Assembly (NCBI RefSeq): GCF_900104175.1
Contig: NZ_FNIX01000003.1
Span: 248,001 to 312,000 of the forward strand
Direction: 5' to 3'
DNA: 64,000 nucleotides
Source: Lentzea jiangxiensis
GTDB lineage: Bacteria > Actinomycetota > Actinomycetes > Mycobacteriales > Pseudonocardiaceae
Positions 24,315 to 32,836 of the stretch are shown in pieces. The notes below the pieces were generated by a model. That model saw nothing but the letters and a program-made list of their open reading frames with translations. It was not told the origin of the DNA and ran no database searches. Both the position numbers and the translations under genes were made by a program. Positions within the stretch are counted from its first letter, which is position 1. Every line of letters starts with the position of its first letter.

Positions 24315-26096
24315 TCAGCTCACCGTTCCGCCGACGATCGGCAGCACCACCTTGCTGGCGCCCAGCGACACGTCGAGCGCGACGCCGCTCGCCGCGGTGT
24401 CCGAGGCGATGTAGGCGTTGTGGTTGGTGACGAGCACGATGCCGATCCGATGCCCTGCCGGGACGAGCGCGTCCCTGGCGTGCAGCTTCCAGGTGACGTC
24501 CGCGGTGGTCCCGCCGGTGGGCAACGGGGTCGCGGACTCCAGCGACAGGCGGTTCTTCGCGTCGATGGACCCCTTGGTCAGCATCGTCGCCGTGACGGCC
24601 TGGATCGAGACGTCCGGCGGCCGCGCGCAGCCGGTGCGGTCGCGCAGGTCGTTCTTGCCGCAGACCTCGGTGGACAGCTGCAGCGGGCTGCGTTCGGACA
24701 GCACGGCCCGGGTGCTCGGGCCGTAGTCCACCAGCAGCGCCGTGAGCGGCACCGACGCGCGGTTCGACGCGATGCGGACGGTCAGGCTGACCTCACCGGA
24801 CAGCCGCGCGGCCTTCGTCAGCGGTGCTGTCACGTAGGCGAGCCGGCCGGAGCTCGCGGTCTCCGGGTTCGCCATCATGCTCGCCTCGTTGATGTTCGCG
24901 TTGTTCACGAGGCGTTGCGTGCCGCTGCCGGCCGCGGTGGCGGTCAGCGAACCGGACATGCCACCGGACGCCGGACCGAAGTACAGCGTGGTGTTCTTCG
25001 TGTCCGGGCGCGGCCAGGACGCCGCCTGCTCCCAGCTGCCGTCGGGCTTCTGCACGTCGGCCATGGGCTCGTTCATGATCCCGTTGTTCGCGCCCTTGAG
25101 CCAGTGGTCCATCCACAGGCCCATCACGCGCTGCCACTCGGCCTGGCGGAACGAGATCGGGTCGAGGTGACCGCCGCGGTGCAGCCAGATCTTGCGCGGC
25201 ACACCGCGGTCCGCGAGCTCCTTCCACCAGCGGCCGAACTGCGACGGCTTGACGTTCCAGTCCGCCTGGCCGTGCACGACGAACACCGACGCGGTCGTGT
25301 TCTGCGCCCCCGGCCGGTAGTCGCGGGTCTTCCAGAACGACGTGTGGTCCCAGGACTCGTCGCCGTCCTGCGCGCTGAGCTTGTCGAACACCGGCTTGCA
25401 CTTCGCCTTCTGCGCCGCGCTCACGACGTAGCCGGCGAGGAACGACGGGTAGTTCGACTCCCAGCCCTTGTAACCGATGCCCTGGTCGCGGGCGTACTCG
25501 TACCAACTGGAGATCGCGGCGATCGGCACGATCGTCTTCACGCCGGGGATGTTCGCCGCGGCGGCCGCGTTGGGCAGCGTGCCGTTGTAGGAGACGCCGA
25601 GCATGCCGACGTTGCCGGTGCTCCAGCTCGCGACCGCCTCCCGGCCGTCCGCGTAGAACGCCTTCGCCCGGCCGTTGAGCCAGTCCACGACCGCGCGGAC
25701 GCTCGCGGTGTCCTCGGGACCACCGCTGGTCGGGCAACCGGTCGAGCGGGACGTGCCTTGCATCTCCATCTCGACCACGGCGTACCCGCGCGGCACGAAG
25801 TACTCGTCGTACCAGCGGCCGAAGCCGCGGGGCACCGCCGTCGACGACGCCGCCGCGCCACCCAGCCCGTAGTAGGGACTGGCCTCCATCACGATCGGCA
25901 CCCGGCCCGGTGTGTCCGGCCGCATGACGTCCGCGGCGATCCGGTCGGGCTTGCCGTCCGCGTCACTGTCGATCGTGGACTCGACGTAGACGGTCTCGGT
26001 GATCGCCGCCGCGGCCTCCGGGGCCGCGTTCGAGGCAGGCGTGTGGATCGTCGCGGCCGTGAGCAGGGCGGCCGCGACGAGGTAGACCCTTCGCAT
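24315..26096 (-). CDS. Secreted Xaa-Pro dipeptidyl-peptidase/CocE-NonD family hydrolase
   Basis: A 593-residue exported alpha/beta hydrolase. Signal peptide about 1-24. The catalytic domain has the nucleophile Ser in GVSYNGTLPN, the acid in HGQADWNVKP and the histidine in LHRGGHLDP, followed by the C-terminal jelly-roll (PepX_C) from about residue 360. These enzymes release X-Pro dipeptides from N-termini or hydrolyse acyl esters (cocaine-esterase type). GGAGGAA four to five bases upstream supports the ATG at 26096, but that site lies inside a large hairpin (26100-26161), so expression may be structure-controlled. Confidence 0.9.
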   Translation of the reverse strand: MRRVYLVAAALLTAATIHTPASNAAPEAAAAITETVYVESTIDSDADGKPDRIAADVMRPDTPGRVPIVMEASPYYGLGGAAASSTAVPRGFGRWYDEYFVPRGYAVVEMEMQGTSRSTGCPTSGGPEDTASVRAVVDWLNGRAKAFYADGREAVASWSTGNVGMLGVSYNGTLPNAAAAANIPGVKTIVPIAAISSWYEYARDQGIGYKGWESNYPSFLAGYVVSAAQKAKCKPVFDKLSAQDGDESWDHTSFWKTRDYRPGAQNTTASVFVVHGQADWNVKPSQFGRWWKELADRGVPRKIWLHRGGHLDPISFRQAEWQRVMGLWMDHWLKGANNGIMNEPMADVQKPDGSWEQAASWPRPDTKNTTLYFGPASGGMSGSLTATAAGSGTQRLVNNANINEASMMANPETASSGRLAYVTAPLTKAARLSGEVSLTVRIASNRASVPLTALLVDYGPSTRAVLSERSPLQLSTEVCGKNDLRDRTGCARPPDVSIQAVTATMLTKGSIDAKNRLSLESATPLPTGGTTADVTWKLHARDALVPAGHRIGIVLVTNHNAYIASDTAASGVALDVSLGASKVVLPIVGGTVS

Positions 26097-26099
26097 AGG

Positions 26100-26161
26100 T
26101 TCCTCCGTCGGAGGGCCCGATCGAGCAGCAGGGGTACAGCGTCTCGGGCCCTACGGAGGAA
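26100..26161 (-). promoter_or_regulatory. Leader hairpin that pairs with the ribosome site of the X-Pro peptidase gene
   Basis: TTCCTCCGT...GGGCCCGA (26100-26120, with three unpaired bases) is complementary to TCGGGCCCTACGGAGGAA (26144-26161). In the leftward mRNA the distal arm carries an anti-SD (UUCCUCC) that pairs with the GGAGGAA of the gene. It could also act as the terminator of the desaturase operon. Confidence 0.6.
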
Positions 26162-26237
26162 TCTCACCGGTACCGGCGTGCTCGCCGGTACCGGCCGAAA
26201 GATCTGAACCGCTCTTCGTCTAGTCCATGTCCGGTTG

Positions 26238-27356
26238 TCAGGCCGCGACGAGCTCCTTGTCGCGGCTCGGCGCCTTCACCTTGGGCTTGCGGTTCGGCAG
26301 CGACAGGCGGAACACCTTGCGCCACGCGGAGAAGACCTGCTTGGGCAGCGGACCGGTCACGTACTCCAGCTCGTACTTCTCGAACAGCGCCTTCACCTTG
26401 ACCGCCACCTCGGCGTACCGGTTGCTCGGCAGGTCCGGGAACAGGTGGTGCTCGATCTGGTGCGACAGGTTGCCGGTCATGAAGTGCATCGCCTTGCTGC
26501 CGCTGATGTTCGCGGAGCCCATCATCTGGCGCAGGTACCACTGGCCGCGCGTCTCGCCCTTGATGGAACGGCGCTCGAAGACCTGCACGCCCTCCGGGAA
26601 GTGACCACACATGATCACCGAGTGCGACCACAGGTTGCGGATCAGGTTCGCGGTGAACGTCGCGGCGAGCGTGGTGAGGAACGACGGGCCCGACAGCAGC
26701 GGGTGGATCACGTAGTCCTTGAGCACCTGCTTGCGGATCTTGCGGCCCACGGCCTTGGCCCGCGCGCGGAACTCGGGGTTGTTGCGGCGGCGCTTGTGCA
26801 GGTTCTTGCCCAGTTCCAGGTCGTACGCGGCGATGCCGTACTCGAAGAAGCAGGCGTTGATGAAGTTCCACACCGGCTGCCCGAGGTGCATCGGGTGCCA
26901 CTTCTGGTCCTCGTCGACGCGCATGATGCCGTAGCCGAGGTCGTTGTCCTTGCCGATCACGTTCGTGTACGTGTGGTGCAGCTCGTTGTGCGAGTGCTTC
27001 CACTGTTCGGCCGGCGAGACGTGGTCCCACTCCCACGTGGTGGAGTGGATCTTCGGGTCGCGCATCCAGTCCCACTGGCCGTGCAGGATGTTGTGACCGA
27101 TCTCCATGTTGTCCATGATCTTCGCCACGGACAGGCCGGCGGTGCCGATGAGCCACGCCGGCGGGAAGAACGAGAACAGCAGGATGCCGCGGCTCGTCAG
27201 CTCCAGCTTGCGCTGCGCGGAGATGACCTTGCGGATGTAGGCCGCGTCCTTCTCGCCACGGCTCGCGATGATCTCGTCGCGAATCGCGTCGAGCTCGCGG
27301 CCGAGCTCTTCGATCTGCTCGTCGGTGAGGTGCGCGGTGGGGTCGATGGCGGTCAT
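26238..27356 (-). CDS. Membrane acyl-CoA/fatty-acid desaturase
   Basis: A 372-residue di-iron membrane desaturase. The three histidine clusters are visible: GHNILHG (about 88-94), HSHNELHH (about 120-127) and HQIEHH (about 308-313), with hydrophobic helices between them (about 55-80 and 205-245). It resembles the DesA3-type stearoyl-CoA delta-9 desaturases of mycobacteria. It lies 79 bases behind a ferredoxin-type reductase gene, the pairing known for DesA3 and Rv3230c, so the two probably form one electron-transfer and desaturation system that sets membrane fluidity. Confidence 0.92.
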   Translation of the reverse strand: MTAIDPTAHLTDEQIEELGRELDAIRDEIIASRGEKDAAYIRKVISAQRKLELTSRGILLFSFFPPAWLIGTAGLSVAKIMDNMEIGHNILHGQWDWMRDPKIHSTTWEWDHVSPAEQWKHSHNELHHTYTNVIGKDNDLGYGIMRVDEDQKWHPMHLGQPVWNFINACFFEYGIAAYDLELGKNLHKRRRNNPEFRARAKAVGRKIRKQVLKDYVIHPLLSGPSFLTTLAATFTANLIRNLWSHSVIMCGHFPEGVQVFERRSIKGETRGQWYLRQMMGSANISGSKAMHFMTGNLSHQIEHHLFPDLPSNRYAEVAVKVKALFEKYELEYVTGPLPKQVFSAWRKVFRLSLPNRKPKVKAPSRDKELVAA

Positions 27357-27435
27357 GAAGCTCTCTTTCGAGGGATCCGTGGCTGAGGGGTGGCCACTTC
27401 GCGGAGAAGGAAACGTCTGTGGTGGGGCGCGCTGG

Positions 27436-28491
27436 CTAGCGTTCGAGCTCGCAGGGGCCCGCCGCGGCGGACACGCAGGTCTGGACGAGCACGCCGTCCT
27501 CGGCCTCGGTGATCTCGCCGGTGCGCAGGTCCCTGACCGCGCCGGACTTCAGCGGCGTCACGCAGCCGAAGCAGATGCCCATGCGGCAGCCGGACGGCAT
27601 CAGCACGCCCGCTTCCTCGCCGACGTTCAGCAGCGGCGTGGCGCCGTCGGCCTCGACGGTCTTGCCGGTCTTGCCGAACGTGACCTCGCCACCCTCGCCC
27701 GCCACGACCACGGTCGGGCGGAAGCGCTCGGTGTGGAGCTTGCCGGCGATGCCGTGGGCGGCCCAGTGCGCCTCGGCGGCGTCCAGGAGACCGGTCGGCC
27801 CGCAGGCCCAGGTCTCGCGCTCGGCCCAGTCGGGCACGAGCTCCTCGAGTCCGGCGACGTCGAGCATGCCGTCGGTGTCGGTGTGCAGCTCGACGAGGGT
27901 GAGGGCCTTGTCCGCGACCAGGTCGTGCAGGTCGCTGCGGAAGATCACGTCTTCCTTGCGCGGCGCGGAGTGGACCATCACGACGTCGGCGAGCTTCGTG
28001 TCGCGCAGCATGCCCATCACGGGTGTGATGCCGCTGCCGGCGGTGAGGTAGAGGACCTTCGCGGGCGTGGTCTCCGGCAGCACGAACTCGCCGGTGGCCT
28101 GGTCGAGCTGGATGACCGTGCCGGGCTTCGCCCTGCGGACCAGGTGGTTGCTGACCTTGCCGTCCGGGATGGCCTTCACGGTGATCGTGATGCGGCCGTC
28201 CGCGCGGCTGGTCGGCGACGTCACCGAGTAGGCGCGCCACAACCGGACGCCGTCGACGTCGACGCCGACCCGGACGTACTGCCCGGCCACGTGACCGCGC
28301 CAGCCCTTGCCGGGCCGGATCACGATGGTCGCGGCATCGTCTGTCTCGCGGTGCACGGCCTCGATGCGGCCGCGCAGGTCAGCGCCCGCCCGGAGGGGGC
28401 TCACCAGGTCGAGGTAGTCGGACGGCAGCAGTGGCGTCGTGACCAGCTCAAGGAACTTCCACGCCCTGCTGCGGAGGGCGGCACTCGTCAT
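27436..28491 (-). CDS. Ferredoxin/FAD reductase with C-terminal 2Fe-2S domain, desaturase electron donor
   Basis: A 351-residue protein: FAD-binding beta-barrel with RAYSVTSP (about 86-93), NAD-binding domain with LTAGSGITPVMGM and ACGPTGLLDA, then a plant-type ferredoxin domain with Cys residues in CRMGICFGC and a fourth in VQTCVS. This is the layout of the Rv3230c-type reductase that feeds electrons from NADPH to a membrane desaturase. The ATG at 28491 has TGGAG close upstream. The gene leads a two-gene operon with the desaturase and is divergent from a PucR-family regulator. Confidence 0.92.
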   Translation of the reverse strand: MTSAALRSRAWKFLELVTTPLLPSDYLDLVSPLRAGADLRGRIEAVHRETDDAATIVIRPGKGWRGHVAGQYVRVGVDVDGVRLWRAYSVTSPTSRADGRITITVKAIPDGKVSNHLVRRAKPGTVIQLDQATGEFVLPETTPAKVLYLTAGSGITPVMGMLRDTKLADVVMVHSAPRKEDVIFRSDLHDLVADKALTLVELHTDTDGMLDVAGLEELVPDWAERETWACGPTGLLDAAEAHWAAHGIAGKLHTERFRPTVVVAGEGGEVTFGKTGKTVEADGATPLLNVGEEAGVLMPSGCRMGICFGCVTPLKSGAVRDLRTGEITEAEDGVLVQTCVSAAAGPCELER

Positions 28492-28577
28492 GACTCCAGC
28501 TTGATGCGCCTCAGGGCGTAAAGTCCTGTCCGCAAGACGTGAATTTATCCAGCCACATTGTTCGCAGGGAACAAATC

Positions 28578-29723
28578 GTGACTCACGCAATGCAGAGGGC
28601 CACCGAACTCGCCCTTGACGAGAAGACCGTGACCGCCCTGCGGGCGGTCCTGAGGACGACCGCCGACGAGGTCGTCCGCGCCATCATCGACGAGGTGCCG
28701 AGCTACGCCAACGCCCTCTCCGGCCGCATGGGCGGCACGATCCGCCGGGCCGTCCGCACCGCCCTCGGCCACTACCTGGACCTGGCGAGCGGCACCGGCG
28801 GCGGCGGTGACGCCAGCGACGCCGCCTACGAGCTGGGCCGCGGCGAGGTGCGGGACGGGCGTTCGATGGACGCTCTCCTGAGCGCCTACCGCGTGGGCGC
28901 CCGCGTCGCATGGCGCGGCCTGGCCGCCGGGGCCGTACCCGCCGGTCTCCCCGCCGCCGAGGTGGCGAAGTTCGCCGAGCTGACCTTCGCCTACATCGAC
29001 GAGCTGTCCGCCGCCTCCGCCGCGGGCCACGCCGACGAACTGGCCGCCCGCGGCCTCGCCCACGAGCGCCACCTCGAACAACTGGCCCGCGACCTGCTCG
29101 CCGGCGCCACCCCCGAGGTGCTGCTGGTCGACGCGCAACGCGCCGGCTGGTCCGCGCCGACGACGCTGACCGTGGTGTTGCTGCCGTCGTTCCAGGTGCG
29201 ACCCGCGTTCCGCCAGCTCGACCCCGGCACCCTGGTCCTGGACGACCTGCCCGACTCGACCGGCGTGCTGCTGGTGCCGGACACCGACCGCGCCCACCTG
29301 CTGCGCCAGCTGACGGGACGTGACGCCGTCGTCGGCCCTTCCCGCCCCTGGATGCGGGCGTCCGCATCGTACGCGCGGGCGGCACGGGCCCGTGCGTTGT
29401 CGTCCCTGATCCGCGACACCGAGGAACACCTCCCCTCGCTGGTGCTGAGCGCCGATCCCGAGGCTTACGCGGACCTGCGCGCCCGCGCGCTGGCACCGTT
29501 GCGCGCCCTGCCGGCCAGCTCCGCCCGACGGCTGGAGGAGACGTTGCGGGCTTGGCTGCTGCACCACGGGCGGCGGGAGGAGGTCGCCGCCGCGCTGTTC
29601 GTGCACCCGCAGACCGTCCGGTACCGGATGCAGCAGTTGCGGGACGTCTTCCCGGATCTGGGGTCTCCGCAGCGGGTTTTGGAGTTGACGCTGGCGGTGG
29701 GGTTGCCGACGCCGGTCGAGTGA
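28578..29723 (+). CDS. PucR-family transcriptional regulator
   Basis: A protein of about 381 residues. The C-terminal helix-turn-helix is of the PucR type (RREEVAAALFVHPQTVRYRM, then LGSPQRVLELTLAVGL), and the middle resembles the GGDEF-like CdaR domain of this family; the N-terminal helical part has no recognised ligand site. GTG at 28578 is preferred because AGGGA lies seven bases upstream; a GTG at 28539 has no ribosome site. It is divergent from the reductase-desaturase operon, so control of membrane lipid desaturation is a reasonable guess. Confidence 0.82.
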   Translation: MTHAMQRATELALDEKTVTALRAVLRTTADEVVRAIIDEVPSYANALSGRMGGTIRRAVRTALGHYLDLASGTGGGGDASDAAYELGRGEVRDGRSMDALLSAYRVGARVAWRGLAAGAVPAGLPAAEVAKFAELTFAYIDELSAASAAGHADELAARGLAHERHLEQLARDLLAGATPEVLLVDAQRAGWSAPTTLTVVLLPSFQVRPAFRQLDPGTLVLDDLPDSTGVLLVPDTDRAHLLRQLTGRDAVVGPSRPWMRASASYARAARARALSSLIRDTEEHLPSLVLSADPEAYADLRARALAPLRALPASSARRLEETLRAWLLHHGRREEVAAALFVHPQTVRYRMQQLRDVFPDLGSPQRVLELTLAVGLPTPVE

Positions 29724-29762
29724 CTGATTTTGACCAACACTGAAGCTATAGAGTCCACTATC

Positions 29763-29794
29763 GGGTCACGTCGACACCCGTGCCGACGTGACCC
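29763..29794 (+). terminator. Perfect 11-bp inverted repeat after the PucR gene
   Basis: GGGTCACGTCG (29763-29773) and CGACGTGACCC (29784-29794) with a 10-base loop. The position fits a terminator, although it also precedes the ECF sigma operon and could be an operator. Confidence 0.65.
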
Positions 29795-29846
29795 ACACCA
29801 CACGATCGCGCGAACCTGAGCCCACCACCCCGACGTCTTGCGGAGT

Positions 29847-30407
29847 GTGAGAGCCATCCGGGGTGAGCCGGCCGACCTCGACGAGGAACAACTCGTGCGC
29901 CGAGTCGCACGGGGTGACCGCCGCGCCTTCGAAGAGCTGTACCGGCGCACTTCGCCCTGGCTGGCCGTGCGGTTGCGCAGGCGGTGCTCGGACGAACAGA
30001 TCGTCGCCGAGGTGCTGCAGGAGACCTATCTGGCGGTGTGGCGGGCGGCGGACGCGTTCGCCGGCGCGGCCGCGGGTGGTAGCGCGGTCGGGTGGTTGTG
30101 GACGATTGCCGCTCGCCGGCTGATCGACGCCTTCCGCAGGCGTGCGCACCACGCCGCGCCGCCCGCGGCTGCCGCGCCTCGGCACACCGCGCCCGCCGCC
30201 GACGAGGCCGTGCTCGACGGGGTGGTCGGGGATGAGGTCGGGGACGCGTTGCGGCGGCTGGCGCCGGAGTTGCGGCAGGTGTTGCAGGCGATGGTGCTCG
30301 ACGGGTTGACCGTGCGGGAGACGTCGTTGCTGCTCGGGGTGCCGGAGGGGACGGTCAAGACGCGGGCCCGGCGGGCTCGGATCGCGATGAGGGAGGCGTT
30401 GGCGTGA
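29847..30407 (+). CDS. ECF-type RNA polymerase sigma factor
   Basis: A protein of about 186 residues. Region 2 covers about 18-85 (AFEELYRRTSPWLAVRL, EVLQETYLAVWR) and region 4 about 125-180 (VLQAMVLDGLTVRETSLLLG, PEGTVKTRARRAR). The start could be TTG 29838 or GTG 29847; neither has a well-spaced ribosome site. Its stop overlaps the GTG of a zinc-finger membrane protein by four bases, the usual sigma/anti-sigma arrangement. The same transcript continues into two ABC ATPases and two membrane proteins, the probable output of the signalling pair. Confidence 0.88.
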   Translation: MRAIRGEPADLDEEQLVRRVARGDRRAFEELYRRTSPWLAVRLRRRCSDEQIVAEVLQETYLAVWRAADAFAGAAAGGSAVGWLWTIAARRLIDAFRRRAHHAAPPAAAAPRHTAPAADEAVLDGVVGDEVGDALRRLAPELRQVLQAMVLDGLTVRETSLLLGVPEGTVKTRARRARIAMREALA

Positions 30408-31216
30408 ACGCACGGCAAGGAGATTCGACCGCCCATCCGCGTGAGCACCTGTTGCGCCGGTATGCGCGGGGTGACGTGGACATCGCCGCCGACGAGCTGT
30501 GGGCCGTCGAGTCGCACCTCGAGGCTTGTGCGCCGTGCCGCGCGCGCCTGGCCCCCGACCCCGTCGCCGAGGCGGTGTGGACTGAGCTCGCGCCGCAGCT
30601 CGCCCTCACGCCCCAGATGCCGCGAGCGGGGCGGTGGCGCGGGCGGGTCAACGGGTGGGTGTCGCCCGCGGCCGGGCCGTGGCTCGCGATGATCCTGCTC
30701 GTCACGGCCGCGGCGGTGGCGCTGGACAGGCTCGGGGTCGCGGTGGGCGACCGGGTGTCGCTCGTGCACCTGGTCGCACCGGTGCTGCCGGTGCTCGGGG
30801 TGGCGGCGTCGTGGAGCCGGGCGCTGGACCCGGCGCACGAGCTCACGGCCGCCACGCCGCGAGCCGGGTTGCCGCTCGTGTTCCGGCGCACGGCGGCGGT
30901 GCTGGCCGTGGTCGTGCCGGGCCTCGCGGCGGCCAGCCTGGTCATCGGCGCCGGACTGACGCAGTGGCTGTTGCCCTGTCTCGCCTTCACCGCCGGAACG
31001 TTGGCGTTGGGAGCGTTCGTGGGCATCACGAGAGCGGCGGTCGTGCTCATCGCGGCGTGGGCGGTGGTGATCGTGGCGCCGACGATCGCGTTCAGCCGCA
31101 CGCCGACAGCGCTCAACGACGCCGCGGCACCGCTGTGGGCCGCGGTCCTCGCGCTGGCAGTCACCGTCATCGTCGTGCGCAGGATGGCGTTCACCCGGCT
31201 GGAGGCCAACCGATGA
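30404..31216 (+). CDS. Membrane anti-sigma factor-like protein with zinc-finger (zf-HC2) motif
   Basis: A 270-residue protein. The N-terminal cytoplasmic part carries the HxxxCxxC motif in ESHLEACAPCRARL (about 37-50), typical of zinc-binding anti-sigma domains. About six hydrophobic helices follow from residue 85 to 260. It overlaps the ECF sigma gene by four bases and the next ATPase gene by four bases, so it probably sequesters that sigma factor. The polytopic C-terminus is larger than in classical single-pass anti-sigma factors and may sense or form part of the ABC complex. Confidence 0.82.
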   Translation: MNARQGDSTAHPREHLLRRYARGDVDIAADELWAVESHLEACAPCRARLAPDPVAEAVWTELAPQLALTPQMPRAGRWRGRVNGWVSPAAGPWLAMILLVTAAAVALDRLGVAVGDRVSLVHLVAPVLPVLGVAASWSRALDPAHELTAATPRAGLPLVFRRTAAVLAVVVPGLAAASLVIGAGLTQWLLPCLAFTAGTLALGAFVGITRAAVVLIAAWAVVIVAPTIAFSRTPTALNDAAAPLWAAVLALAVTVIVVRRMAFTRLEANR

Positions 31217-31977
31217 CGGCACCGACCACCTACGCGTGGGAGGTCGAGGCGCGCGACCTGGAGGTCAGGGCGGGCCGCAGGACGGCCGTCGACGGCGTGA
31301 CCCTCCACATGGGACGCGGCGTGCACGGCCTGCTCGGTCCCAACGGCGCGGGCAAGACAACACTCATCCGTGCGCTCGCCACGGTGCTCAAGCCGGCACG
31401 AGGAGAGCTGCGGCTGCTGGGCGGCGGGAACCTCCGCGAGACGAGGAAGAAGATCGGCTACCTGCCGCAGGAGTTCGGGCATTACCGCCGCTTCACGGTC
31501 CGCGAGTTCGTCGCCTACGTGGCGTGGCTCAAGGAGGTGCCGGACCGGCACGTCCCCGCGGCCGTCCAGCGCGCGGTGGACAGGGTCGGGCTGGCCGACC
31601 GGGCGGACGACAGGCTCAGGACGTTGTCGGGCGGCATGCTCAAGCGGGTCGGCATCGCGCAGGCCATCGTCAACGATCCCGAGGTCGTGCTGCTCGACGA
31701 ACCCACGGCGGGTCTGGATCCCGCGCAGCGCCTCAGGTTCCGCGAACTGCTCACCGAGCTGGGAACGGACGCGTGCGTGGTCGTCTCCACGCACCTGGTC
31801 GAGGACGTCGCCGCCGCCTGCACGGACGTGCTGCTGATGGACAGGGGAAAGCTCGTCTTCCGGGGCACCCCGGCGCAGCTGGTGGCGGAGGGCGCGGACC
31901 ACCACCCCGGCGACAGCCCGATCGAACGCGGCTACAGCGCCGTGCTCGCGTTCCCGGACAGACCCGGGACGTGGTGA
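31213..31977 (+). CDS. ABC transporter ATP-binding protein (first of two)
   Basis: A 254-residue ATPase with Walker A GPNGAGKTT (about 41-49), Q-loop LPQEFG, signature LSGGM, Walker B VVLLDEP and the H-loop STHLVED. It is closely related to the second ATPase of the operon (same signature, same RFRELL and PIERGYSA ends), which indicates tandem duplication. The ATG overlaps the stop of the anti-sigma-like gene. It probably pairs with the membrane proteins encoded at 32833 and 34182. Substrate unknown. Confidence 0.92.
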   Translation: MTAPTTYAWEVEARDLEVRAGRRTAVDGVTLHMGRGVHGLLGPNGAGKTTLIRALATVLKPARGELRLLGGGNLRETRKKIGYLPQEFGHYRRFTVREFVAYVAWLKEVPDRHVPAAVQRAVDRVGLADRADDRLRTLSGGMLKRVGIAQAIVNDPEVVLLDEPTAGLDPAQRLRFRELLTELGTDACVVVSTHLVEDVAAACTDVLLMDRGKLVFRGTPAQLVAEGADHHPGDSPIERGYSAVLAFPDRPGTW

Positions 31978-32080
31978 CACTCCACTGAGGACGGTGTGCG
32001 TCACGTCACAGCGAACGGAGAACCGCGGCGGCCGCACCACCGTCTTCCCGGTCGTGGGCAGCGACTCGAAGGAGAACTGG

Positions 32081-32836
32081 ATGCAGGCGATCGAAGCCGA
32101 CAGCCTGGTGGTGCGCGTCGGCGGCCGGCGGGGCCGCACCGCGGTGAACGGGCTCGACCTGCGGCTCGGGCGAGGCGTGCACGGGCTGCTCGGCCCCAAC
32201 GGCGCGGGCAAGACGACGTTGATCCGCACGCTGGCGACGGTCCAGAAGCCCACCGCCGGAACGCTGTCGCTGCTCGGAACCCCGTTGCGGGGCACCGGCA
32301 TGCGACCGCTGCGCAGGAGGCTCGGCTACCTGCCGCAGCACTTCGGCTTCTACAAGCGGTTCAAGGTCAGGGAGTTCGTCGAGTACCTGGCGTGGCTCAA
32401 GGAGATGCCGGCGGCCGAGATCCCGGGCGCGGTGCACCGGGCGCTGGACCGGGTCGGGCTCGCCGACCGCGCCGAGGACAGGATGAAGTCGTTGTCCGGC
32501 GGCATGGTCCGGCGCGTCGGCATCGCGCAGGCCATCGTCAACGAGCCGGAGGTGCTGCTGCTCGACGAACCGACGGTCGGCCTGGATCCCGCGCAACGCC
32601 TCAGGTTCCGCGAACTGGTGGCCGAACTGGGCCGGCAGTCGTGCGTGCTGATCTCCACGCACCTGGTCGAGGACGTCGCGGCGGCGTGCACGGACGTTGT
32701 GCTCGTGTCGGAAGGATCCCTCGTCTTCCAGGGAACCCCGGCCGACCTCGCGGCCAGGGGCACGCGGGAGCACGTCGGCGACAGCCCCATCGAGCGCGGC
32801 TACTCGGCGCTGATCAGCTCGGGTGGTGCCTGGTGA
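32081..32836 (+). CDS. ABC transporter ATP-binding protein (second of two)
   Basis: A 251-residue ATPase with Walker A GPNGAGKTT, Q-loop LPQHFG, signature LSGGM, Walker B VLLLDEP and H-loop STHLVED. AAGGAGAA five bases upstream fixes the ATG at 32081, after a 103-base gap from the first ATPase. Its stop overlaps the GTG of the permease gene by four bases. The two ATPases may form a heterodimer over the two dissimilar membrane proteins. Confidence 0.92.
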   Translation: MQAIEADSLVVRVGGRRGRTAVNGLDLRLGRGVHGLLGPNGAGKTTLIRTLATVQKPTAGTLSLLGTPLRGTGMRPLRRRLGYLPQHFGFYKRFKVREFVEYLAWLKEMPAAEIPGAVHRALDRVGLADRAEDRMKSLSGGMVRRVGIAQAIVNEPEVLLLDEPTVGLDPAQRLRFRELVAELGRQSCVLISTHLVEDVAAACTDVVLVSEGSLVFQGTPADLAARGTREHVGDSPIERGYSALISSGGAW

